Below are positions 1-5,340 of a stretch of 5,896 nucleotides of DNA, in pieces (positions within the stretch are counted from its first letter, which is position 1; each line of letters opens with the position of its first letter). Location: assembly GCA_964625015.1 (NCBI GenBank), contig CAZUZI010000055.1, positions 1 to 5,896 of the forward strand, given 5' to 3'. The translations under genes were made by a program, and so were the position numbers. The notes under the pieces were generated by a model, which worked only from the letters and a program-made list of their open reading frames with translations, searched no databases and was not told the origin of the DNA. Origin of the DNA: UBA5209 sp964625015 (GTDB lineage Bacteria > Patescibacteriota > Dojkabacteria > SC72).

Positions 1-1
1 T

Positions 2-229
2 AAGTTGGTGTATAGTGGTCTGGACTATATTGACATAATAAAATGGTGGGAAGGGGAGCAAATGAATTATACAATTTTCGGGAATGTGTGTAGCGATGTA
101 GTATGGAATGCTATTCAAATCGGTAAAGGAACTCCAGAAAAACCGGCAGCAAAGAATATTGGAATTGGAATATTGAATGGCAGACCCGATGATATGTTTG
201 AACGACTGAAACAGGATTATGCTCATTAA
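2..229 (+). CDS. C-terminal end of a larger protein, probable polymorphic toxin tip (5' end outside window)
   Basis: The frame is open to the left edge, and the first possible start (TTG at 5) has no Shine-Dalgarno, so this is read as the last 75 residues of a longer gene. Visible features are a Trp-Trp pair (residues 15-16), then FGNVCSDVVWNAIQIG with Cys at 30, then a Pro-rich stretch and a C-terminal segment GRPDDMFERLKQDYAH. An Asn-x-Cys-Ser element followed by a hydrophobic helix and a terminal 'P-D-x-[LMF]' helix recalls the Cys-bearing C-terminal half of permuted NlpC/P60 (papain-like) domains, which occur in Rhs-type toxins. In such folds the catalytic His lies upstream and would be outside this window. 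The position directly before a membrane-protein gene fits toxin then immunity. Toxin tip is an inference from context; the papain-like reading is tentative. Confidence 0.55.
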   Translation, partial: KLVYSGLDYIDIIKWWEGEQMNYTIFGNVCSDVVWNAIQIGKGTPEKPAAKNIGIGILNGRPDDMFERLKQDYAH

Positions 230-250
230 CAGCTTGGCAGGAGACACAGT

Positions 251-1534
251 ATGAGTAATTTGACAGAAATAAAAGTAGTAAAGAATCTTGTTATGTTGGT
301 ATTTGTTGTCGGATATGCTTACACCATTATCAACACTTTTTATGATGAAGATTTCTACTGCTCATATGCCCAACAATTATTGACCATCAGTATCATATGG
401 AGTGCTATTGTATTTCTCATCCATAGTGCCTGTGTTGTTAACAATATTTTTAGTTTTGCCGCTTTGTTATGCTTTACAATTACGATATTCAACACTTCTT
501 ATATGTTCTGCACAATGGAGATTGCATCTCACTTTTTTACAAAATCCAAGGAGTCTGACAAATTATTCCCATTTTCATTTATAGGTTTTCACGACACTAA
601 ATTATTCATTCTAATATGTGTTGCAATCATAATACTCTTCAATATTTTCATCTTATTAGTATTCACTTATGCTCAATCTGGAAATACTCCTTTTCGGTCT
701 GCAGTAAAAAACAGCTTTAAAACATTATTATTTGTGTACATCGGAATAGTTGTAATATTCCGAATGATCATTCTGGATCAATCTCACTATTCTGACTTTT
801 TAAGCCTTCTTAAGTATAGTAATACAAATGATATCCTGAAAACTGTAAAATTTGACTGGACATTGGTGTATTTAAATACTGATGAGACCACGATATGCTA
901 TAAACACTTCCATGATAATCATAACGCAAAAGAAAAGTGTAAACTCATATCATATTATTCTGAGAATAGTAATAGTAAGAGGATGGATTCAACAAGGTTA
1001 TTTTTGGATATTATTAGGACAAGTGAATCTCAGAATATTGTCGTTTCTACAAAGTGCAGTATTGAGAGCAATAAGAGTGCAATCCACAGGTTTTGCATGA
1101 AAGTAATCCCAATAATATCTTTTAATTATGATGAAGGAACAATTGAAAAAGCATTTAACACATATCAGCTAACAGTTTTTACCAAGAATGAGCAAGATTT
1201 GAGATTTAACAAAAATGGTATATATGAAAAAGTTGATTGGAATGGAGTGATGACCAAAGGCCGTATGGAAAAAGCAAACCACGTCGAAATTGGCAATATC
1301 AGAATAGGAACTGGATTAAACGCAATATATTATCCAATCACAAATGCAACGTCAATAGATAGTAAAAGAACAATAATTGGCATGGATCATAGCATCGTTG
1401 CATTCGATTCAGATAATAAGAAATATCAGTTTATTGCTTACGGAAAGTATCCCATTATAATAAGGAACACTAATAAGTCTATCCTGAAATTTTCTGATTG
1501 CCCCTTGTCCACTATCATGTCAAATGATGAATAG
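251..1534 (+). CDS. Five-helix membrane protein with C-terminal soluble domain; candidate immunity protein
   Basis: The 427-residue protein starts at ATG 251, 7 nt after AGGAG (239-243) and 21 nt after the preceding stop, so translation is probably coupled to the toxin tail. The N-terminal 180 residues carry five hydrophobic segments, at about 13-30, 43-63, 66-87, 117-140 and 157-175. The rest is a polar domain of about 250 residues, apparently beta-rich toward its end (for example HSIVAFDSDNKKYQFIAYG). No known family or catalytic motif was recognised. Its place immediately downstream of a toxin-like tail suggests an immunity protein. A membrane location would suit protection against a toxin acting at or crossing the inner membrane. 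It could instead be an unrelated membrane cargo gene. Codon use is AT-rich, like the other candidate immunity genes. An inverted repeat at 741-761 (CGGAATA/TATTCCG) lies inside the coding region and is probably incidental. Confidence 0.85.
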   Translation: MSNLTEIKVVKNLVMLVFVVGYAYTIINTFYDEDFYCSYAQQLLTISIIWSAIVFLIHSACVVNNIFSFAALLCFTITIFNTSYMFCTMEIASHFFTKSKESDKLFPFSFIGFHDTKLFILICVAIIILFNIFILLVFTYAQSGNTPFRSAVKNSFKTLLFVYIGIVVIFRMIILDQSHYSDFLSLLKYSNTNDILKTVKFDWTLVYLNTDETTICYKHFHDNHNAKEKCKLISYYSENSNSKRMDSTRLFLDIIRTSESQNIVVSTKCSIESNKSAIHRFCMKVIPIISFNYDEGTIEKAFNTYQLTVFTKNEQDLRFNKNGIYEKVDWNGVMTKGRMEKANHVEIGNIRIGTGLNAIYYPITNATSIDSKRTIIGMDHSIVAFDSDNKKYQFIAYGKYPIIIRNTNKSILKFSDCPLSTIMSNDE

Positions 1535-1538
1535 AATT

Positions 1539-1696
1539 GAAGAAGCAATTGTATGTTAGTGCTGCAGGGAATATTTCTTCTGACACACGATCCCTCATCT
1601 GCCTCCGGTGCATACGCGAAGGAAATTGCTTATTTACATCAAAAAGGATATAAATTTATAAAAAAGGATGGACAGTGGGCTGCCATCAAATGCTGA
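1539..1696 (+). pseudogene. Short, frame-broken toxin C-terminal tail
   Basis: A 47-codon frame from ATG 1553 to TGA 1694-1696 ends in protein-like sequence: AYAKEIAYLHQKGYKF, then IKKDGQWAAIKC. No Shine-Dalgarno precedes ATG 1553, and its first dozen residues look unlike the rest. The other two frames contribute plausible pieces upstream: EEAIVC from 1539, and SAAGNISSDTRS from 1558. This pattern fits the last roughly 50 residues of a toxin tip carrying two small frameshifts. The stop overlaps the AGGAG of the next gene, the same tight spacing expected of a toxin followed by its immunity gene. The reconstruction is inference. The 47-codon piece could also be a genuine small protein. Confidence 0.4.
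1626..1654 (+). promoter_or_regulatory. Possible sigma-70-type promoter before the first tandem immunity gene
   Basis: TTGCTT (1626-1631) and TATAAA (1649-1654) are separated by exactly 17 nt, the optimal spacing for a housekeeping promoter. The -35 matches the consensus at 3 of 6 positions and the -10 at 5 of 6. It lies within the broken toxin tail and would start RNA near 1661, about 48 nt before ATG 1709. In AT-rich DNA such matches arise by chance, so this is only a candidate. Confidence 0.25.
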
Positions 1697-1736
1697 GGAG
1701 AGATAATCATGGAAGACAGAAATCTAAAAATTGCAA
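1688..1736 (+). repeat. Direct repeat, copy 1: toxin stop, ribosome binding site and gene start
   Basis: Matches 2308-2356 with one mismatch in 49 bases (position 1726); the first 38 bases are identical. It spans the last codon (TGC) and TGA of the preceding tail, the AGGAG, the start codon and the first nine codons of the following gene. It marks the left boundary of a tandem duplication of the immunity gene. Confidence 0.95.
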
Positions 1737-2236
1737 GAATGCTTTACATTAAGTATAAAGGGCATTATTCGATAATGAATGATGATGGTTTTTGGAAATA
1801 TTTCAATTCCCTGAATGTATCGAAGGAAGAGAGGAAATCATGGGCAAAAGAGATAATAGATGCCTATTTTGCTATTCTTGAACATGTAGAACAAAAAGAT
1901 TATTATTTATTTCGTATTAAAGATTTCATATGTGATTATTTCCTTGAAGAGGAGTATATAAGGTTAGTGGAATATGTAGATGGTAATTACCGTCGGTTCC
2001 CACATGAAATGCAGATTGATTTTGCGTATGAGATTCTTTTTGTTATAGAATCTACTTTTAGAAAAGATAATCCTATTATAAGTTTTACTCACTGGGATAT
2101 GGACAGGGATCTAAAAATACGTACCAGAAATATAGCTTCAAGAATATTTGAAGAAGTTTTTGCCGAGGCAACTGATAAACAAATATTAAAAATGGCAACG
2201 ATTGCAATAGACAGGATCCGAGCCCTCGATATTTGA
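1709..2236 (+). CDS. Helical cytosolic protein, tandem paralogue 1; candidate immunity protein
   Basis: 175 residues, starting at ATG 1709, 8 nt after AGGAG (1696-1700). There is no signal peptide or membrane segment. The sequence is rich in amphipathic helix-forming stretches and charged residues, for example VSKEERKSWAKEIIDAYFAI and a C-terminal ATIAIDRIRALDI. About half of its residues match the next gene product, with conserved blocks MEDRNLKIA, YFNSLN, SKE, AYFA, RDFI/KDFI, VEYVD, WDMD and RIRALDI. It has an insertion of a few residues before WDMD (about 119-129) that the paralogue lacks. No named family was recognised. Small, all-helical, cytosolic and duplicated downstream of a toxin tail is the usual profile of an immunity protein against a cytosol-acting toxin, such as a nuclease. 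That role is inferred from context. Confidence 0.8.
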   Translation: MEDRNLKIARMLYIKYKGHYSIMNDDGFWKYFNSLNVSKEERKSWAKEIIDAYFAILEHVEQKDYYLFRIKDFICDYFLEEEYIRLVEYVDGNYRRFPHEMQIDFAYEILFVIESTFRKDNPIISFTHWDMDRDLKIRTRNIASRIFEEVFAEATDKQILKMATIAIDRIRALDI

Positions 2237-2263
2237 ATGTCATGCGGTAATCGAAACAGTAAA

Positions 2264-2292
2264 TTAACGGATGAACATATTACATCTATAAA
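2264..2292 (+). promoter_or_regulatory. Possible sigma-70-type promoter before the second tandem immunity gene
   Basis: TTAACG (2264-2269) and TATAAA (2287-2292, followed by another A) are spaced by exactly 17 nt in the 92-nt gap between the paralogues. The -35 matches the consensus at 4 of 6 positions and the -10 at 5 of 6. The start would fall near 2299, about 30 nt before ATG 2329. The same spacing and -10 hexamer precede the first copy, although the surrounding bases differ. Confidence 0.3.
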
Positions 2293-2307
2293 ATGTTGTC
2301 AACCAAA

Positions 2308-2356
2308 AAATGCTGAGGAGAGATAATCATGGAAGACAGAAATCTTAAAATTGCAA
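2308..2356 (+). repeat. Direct repeat, copy 2: toxin stop, ribosome binding site and gene start
   Basis: Copy of 1688-1736 with a single mismatch (position 2346). It retains the TGC TGA that ends the toxin tail before copy 1, although no toxin tail precedes it here. The frame into that TGC TGA is only 13 codons long (from 2275) and unlike the tail. The duplication unit therefore seems to have begun in the last codons of the toxin gene. Confidence 0.95.
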
Positions 2357-2850
2357 ACGTGCTTTTCATCAACAAAATATCATACAAATCCTTGAATCAA
2401 GATGGTGTCCTGAACTATTTCAATTCCTTGAATATTTCGAAGGAAGACAGAGAAAAATGGAGAAAGGAGATGGCTGAAGCATATTTTGCTGTTATTGAAT
2501 ATGTGGACGGACATGATTCTTTCGTTGCAGATATACGGGATTTTATATATGATGGTTACATTGAAAACGAATTTTTACGATTTGTGGAATATGTCGATCA
2601 AAATTACAGCCGTTACCCTCATGTATGGCATATTAAGTATGCATTTAAGATTATATATGCGTTGGAAGCGACTTTCGATGGAATTGACCCTTGGGATATG
2701 GATGTCGAACTAAAATGCCGCGCAAAAAGACTGGCAAAAAAGATGATCGAGGAATTATTAGAATACTCAATAAATAATGACGATCTTACTAATAACGATG
2801 TTATTAGAGCACAAATTGCAATGGAAAGAATTCGTGCTCTTGATATATAG
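2329..2850 (+). CDS. Helical cytosolic protein, tandem paralogue 2; candidate immunity protein
   Basis: 173 residues, starting at ATG 2329, 8 nt after AGGAG (2316-2320). It is a diverged duplicate of the gene at 1709. The first nine residues and the last six (RIRALDI in both) are the same, and blocks such as YFNSLN, AYFA, VEYVD and WDMD are kept, but helix surfaces between them differ. Examples are the 13-20 region and the 143-160 region, where this copy has SINNDDLTNNDV. No membrane segment is visible. Strong conservation at the 5' end of the DNA with divergence inside suggests either selection for different toxin variants or recombination. Function as an immunity protein is inferred. The stop at 2848-2850 is followed within 6 nt by a decayed toxin-end junction. 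Confidence 0.8.
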   Translation: MEDRNLKIANVLFINKISYKSLNQDGVLNYFNSLNISKEDREKWRKEMAEAYFAVIEYVDGHDSFVADIRDFIYDGYIENEFLRFVEYVDQNYSRYPHVWHIKYAFKIIYALEATFDGIDPWDMDVELKCRAKRLAKKMIEELLEYSINNDDLTNNDVIRAQIAMERIRALDI

Positions 2851-2855
2851 AATTT

Positions 2856-2953
2856 TACTGCGGGGGCCAATAAATCAAACCAACTGAAGAAGTATGATTA
2901 TGAATAGTCTCATGTGAATTTCGGGAAGTAGAGTAATGCCGAAATGCGATTAT
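2856..2953 (+). repeat. Toxin-end/immunity-start junction repeat, copy A (decayed)
   Basis: Aligns without gaps to 5087-5184 (constant offset 2231). A hand count of the first 50 bases gives 41 identities; similarity then drops to about half but stays in register at least to TAT 2951. It begins 5 nt after the stop of the upstream immunity gene. Confidence 0.85.
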
Positions 2954-2977
2954 TGGTTTAGTAAGGCAGGTGCCTGA
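2856..2977 (+). pseudogene. Decayed toxin C-terminus plus immunity-gene start
   Basis: In one frame the repeat reads YCGGQ, a stop (TAA 2871-2873, where the other copy has AAA), then IKPTEEV and TGA at 2895-2897. The better copy reads YCGGHKLNATEEL with its stop at the same place. ATG 2894 overlaps this TGA as ATGA, the classic coupled toxin-stop/immunity-start arrangement. The second frame reads MIMNSLM, a stop at 2915, then an open stretch to TGA 2975. It aligns ungapped with MIMNELYH... of the other copy, sharing MIMN, L, IS, K and Y. Two internal stops make both frames dead. Calling the two frames toxin and immunity is inference from this geometry. Confidence 0.55.
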
Positions 2978-3710
2978 TCCTTCGGGATGCACATGCGATG
3001 CCACGCCGGCAGAAAACGCCTCCAGGCAAGGCGATAACTTGTCGCTTGATGAAAATGCAGATGACACACAAATGGCAAAAGCACAAGCCAAAAGCAGTAA
3101 TATATGCATACCCTATACTCGCTATTGCTACAATCGCGGAAATCCTGCGCCAATATGTAACTCATATTGCAAATTATCAAGGAATATGAGTAAAGGCAAA
3201 ACAAAAAACAAGGATGTTTTCAAAAAAATCAAGAAAATTGTTGAATTACTTGCCAAAGCTAATAATGTTCCAACAAATTTGAAGGATTTAGCAAAAACAA
3301 TTACTGATGAAAACTTCAAAATGTTAATTGCTGGCATAAAAGGAGTTTCTTATGAAGCTTTCGATTCAAGTTCAAAAGGCAATATTGTGCAAAATGAAGG
3401 TGCATTTAATGATTTTTGCTATCATTATAAAGAAGATCCGACACAATCAGGTTATTACGATTTTTATAAAGACATAAATTGGCTTGGAAAAGATGGAGCA
3501 TGTACCTCATATGATAGATTATTCAAATTAGGTGCAATAAATAATGGGGGTGTTTTGCAAGAAGTTGTAAGAGATTATTTCAGACTTCATGAAGAAGAAT
3601 GGGCGAAAGTGCTATTCAGAAGTGAAAATAATTGGTGGTTAACCAAAGAAGATTCAGATATACTAATTAACATTCTTGAGGCAATAAGAATGATGACTAC
3701 TGGGAGTTAA
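2970..3710 (+). CDS. Orphan polymorphic-toxin tip with DPSG junction and unrecognised C-terminal domain
   Basis: The frame is open from 2937. GTG 2970 opens VPDPSGCTCDATPAEN; later candidate starts are ATG 3072 and ATG 3186. None has a good Shine-Dalgarno (the AAGGA before 3186 is only 2 nt from it), as expected for a tip meant to be fused to an upstream core rather than translated alone. D-P-x-G is the usual end of the Rhs core, after which the variable tip begins. Residues 1-72 form a polar, cysteine-bearing linker (Cys 7, 9, 46, 53, 63, 67). From Met73 on, base composition becomes AT-rich and a domain of about 174 residues follows: a Lys-rich helix, then an aromatic- and acid-rich part with YYDFYKDINWLGKDG, DYFRLHEEEW and NNWWLTKEDSD. 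No family was recognised, and no zinc or nuclease motif is clear. The next gene starts 2 nt after the stop. Toxin identity is inferred. Confidence 0.6.
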   Translation: MPDPSGCTCDATPAENASRQGDNLSLDENADDTQMAKAQAKSSNICIPYTRYCYNRGNPAPICNSYCKLSRNMSKGKTKNKDVFKKIKKIVELLAKANNVPTNLKDLAKTITDENFKMLIAGIKGVSYEAFDSSSKGNIVQNEGAFNDFCYHYKEDPTQSGYYDFYKDINWLGKDGACTSYDRLFKLGAINNGGVLQEVVRDYFRLHEEEWAKVLFRSENNWWLTKEDSDILINILEAIRMMTTGS

Positions 3711-3712
3711 AT

Positions 3713-5029
3713 ATGTCCAAAAAATCAATCATTTTAATAATTGGAACAATATTAGTTTCGACAATAACATTTTTGTTTATTCCTGACAACAAATATATTG
3801 GTCTTGCCAATACAACACCATGCCATTATCTAAGAAGTAAAAATGGTGTATATGAACTTAAATGGAAAAAAGATTTTTCATTTAGACGTAATAACACAGC
3901 AACAATCGGAGTGTCACCAGATAATATGCAATCATATGTTTTTGTGGAGTCTTATGACAAATCATCGGAGAATAATAATGGTATTGTTGTTTATGAAAAC
4001 TATAAAAGCGTTATTCTGACCATTAATAGCAATGGTAAAATCATTAAAGAGGTAATTACTGAAGGCTCCCCTTTAAATGCGATTGATTATAGAATAATAA
4101 ACAAATACTCAGGTAACTCTTTGTTGTTCACGGGAGTGTATAAACATGAACACAAGCATTTTTCAAGAATAATTACTACAAAATATTCTCCCCACACTGG
4201 ATCAATTGAAAATAAGATATATTTTACAAAAACGTACAATATCCTGCCTCAATGCGTTAACATCTCAAATAATAATGGATACGAGATACTCTCAAAAAAC
4301 ATCTGGGATAGTGTTTATTATAAATACATTATCAAAAACGATAAAGTTATTGAAACAAACAATAGTATGTCTCTTAATCATTGTTTCTTTCAGAATAACG
4401 TGGCCATATTAAGTGGATCTTATGAATTTAATAATATGAATGTGAGCGAAATTGATTTGCAAGATGGGTTAAGACATTTAAGCTTGCAAATAGGTATCAG
4501 GTTAATACAAAACGACAATGGTGTTGTTGCGAATATCCGATATCCAAGAAAAGGAATTAGAAAGGAAAGAAACATCATTTTATATGAAGAAAAGTCAGAT
4601 CTTTCTTCTTTGACCTCTGAACCATCGAAGATTAATCTTGGCTATTTTTCAATAATTTCAAAAAGGCGAAATAATTCTGAGGAAATATATGTTGTAAGAT
4701 CAGACAAGGACTGGAATATCGTATGGAGTAAAAAGATATCAAATGTACTCACGATTGACCCAAGATTGGCACAACTGTTACCAACAAAAGATGGGGGAGT
4801 AATTGTTCTATGTGATTTTAACTTTTTTTCACATTTAATTCAAATGGATAGAAATGGCAATGTTGTTTATGATTATAAACCATCTAAAGATATGAAGTAT
4901 GAACAGATAATATCAGCTTCAATGACCCCAAATGGAGAATTATTCACATATGGTACTTTTAGAAATCCAAATACAAATGAAAGTGTTGCACGCATGCGAA
5001 AATTTGATTTGGTGCAGGGGGGAGAGTAG
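3713..5029 (+). CDS. Membrane-anchored propeller-like extracytoplasmic protein; candidate immunity protein
   Basis: 438 residues, starting at ATG 3713, 6 nt after GGGAG (3702-3706) and 2 nt after the preceding stop, so the two genes are almost certainly co-translated. The N-terminus (MSKK plus a hydrophobic segment at about 5-23) is a signal anchor or uncleaved signal. There is no lipobox cysteine. The remainder is beta-rich with propeller-like blade phrases: SVILTINSNGKIIKEV, DKDWNIVWSKKISN, DGGVIVLCDF, LIQMDRNGNVVYDYKP and MTPNGELFTYGTF. These resemble blades in which 'D-x-x-G-x-[VI]-x-[WY]' closes a strand pair. No enzymatic site is evident. Placement after an unrecognised toxin tip makes it a candidate immunity protein acting on the periplasmic side. 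If so, its toxin partner would act at the envelope. An alternative is an unrelated surface or periplasmic cargo protein. Confidence 0.75.
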   Translation: MSKKSIILIIGTILVSTITFLFIPDNKYIGLANTTPCHYLRSKNGVYELKWKKDFSFRRNNTATIGVSPDNMQSYVFVESYDKSSENNNGIVVYENYKSVILTINSNGKIIKEVITEGSPLNAIDYRIINKYSGNSLLFTGVYKHEHKHFSRIITTKYSPHTGSIENKIYFTKTYNILPQCVNISNNNGYEILSKNIWDSVYYKYIIKNDKVIETNNSMSLNHCFFQNNVAILSGSYEFNNMNVSEIDLQDGLRHLSLQIGIRLIQNDNGVVANIRYPRKGIRKERNIILYEEKSDLSSLTSEPSKINLGYFSIISKRRNNSEEIYVVRSDKDWNIVWSKKISNVLTIDPRLAQLLPTKDGGVIVLCDFNFFSHLIQMDRNGNVVYDYKPSKDMKYEQIISASMTPNGELFTYGTFRNPNTNESVARMRKFDLVQGGE

Positions 5030-5128
5030 AGAAGAGGCGCGGTGGCAGTAGATAGCGGTTGGCGTAAATCCGGCGGCTTTCGCGTGTATTGCGGGGGCCA
5101 TAAACTCAATGCAACTGAGGAATTATGA
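5030..5128 (+). pseudogene. Fragment of a toxin C-terminus, copy B
   Basis: Directly after the TAG at 5027-5029 the same frame stays open for 32 codons to TGA 5126-5128. It contains GWRKSGGFRVYCGGHK and ends NATEEL. Composition changes abruptly here: 5031-5100 has 44 G or C in 70 bases by hand count, against the AT-rich gene before it. The YCGG...TEE end is shared with the copy at 2856-2897. There is no start codon context of its own, so it is read as the tail of a toxin tip that lost its front. Toxin family not recognised. Confidence 0.5.
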
Positions 5129-5184
5129 TAATGAATGAACTATATCACATTTCAAGCAATGACGAAAGTCTGAAAATGGGATAT
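5087..5184 (+). repeat. Toxin-end/immunity-start junction repeat, copy B
   Basis: Ungapped partner of 2856-2953, with 41 of the first 50 bases identical. This copy keeps both reading frames open across the repeat, so it is closer to the ancestral form. Confidence 0.85.
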
Positions 5185-5202
5185 AATTCTGCAACAAAAT
5201 GA
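5125..5202 (+). pseudogene. Truncated immunity-gene start, or a very small protein
   Basis: ATG 5125 overlaps the toxin-tail TGA (ATGA, 5125-5128). A second in-frame ATG at 5131 sits 9 nt after GAGGA (5117-5121) and is the better start. The 25-codon frame begins MIMNELYHISS, continues with NDESLKMGYNSATK and stops at TGA 5200-5202. The region after it (5203-5283) is open in the next frame for 26 codons with protein-like content (DYISIADEKDSITQYETDL). A single frameshift could therefore have ended a longer gene. A cut-short immunity gene is the favoured reading; a real micro-protein is possible. Confidence 0.4.
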
Positions 5203-5340
5203 AGAAGCAAGGTAAGAAACAGCGATTATATTTCAATTGCGGATGAGAAAGATAGCATTACGCAATATGAAACTGATCTTTGAAAACTGAATAAGCGTCA
5301 AAGAATGGCTGAAGAATGCCATATGTGTGGCTATTTTGTT
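5203..5340. other. Decayed sequence between toxin remnants and transposase
   Basis: No gene with a proper start is seen. The first part (to TGA 5281-5283) may continue the truncated gene in a shifted frame. The insertion-sequence end should lie somewhere here or just inside the transposase stop, but no terminal inverted repeat can be fixed because the other end is outside the window. A short inverted repeat, ATGGC/GCCAT around TGAAGAAT (near 5306-5322), is too weak to call. Confidence 0.4.

Noticed and set aside
741..761. Inverted repeat CGGAATA/TATTCCG.
   Set aside because: It lies inside a membrane-protein coding region between hydrophobic codons and has no supporting signal.
1532..1556. 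Third copy of the junction repeat (TTGAAGAAG...TATG) or a terminator hairpin (AATTG/CAATT).
   Set aside because: The repeat match needs a 6-base insertion and covers about 14 bases. The hairpin has a 5-bp AT-rich stem and no T-run.
2856..2960. Reading the repeats as remnants of the Rhs core motif YDxETG (frames give QLKKYDYE and QLRNYDNE before a stop).
   Set aside because: The alternative frames (YCGG...TEE[VL] ending in TGA, then MIMN...) give a shared stop, an ATGA overlap and conservative changes in both copies, which is more coherent. The YDxE match is only a few residues.
3087..3170. YTRYCYNRGNP as the Rhs core motif RYxYxxNNP.
   Set aside because: It lies after the DPSG motif, whereas in Rhs cores it precedes DPxG, and the following residues do not continue the motif.
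2998..3189. Plus-strand 63-codon frame with a hydrophobic stretch (YAYPILAIATIAEIL).
   Set aside because: It overlaps the longer frame that has the DPSG start and continues into the toxin-like domain. No ribosome binding site precedes it.
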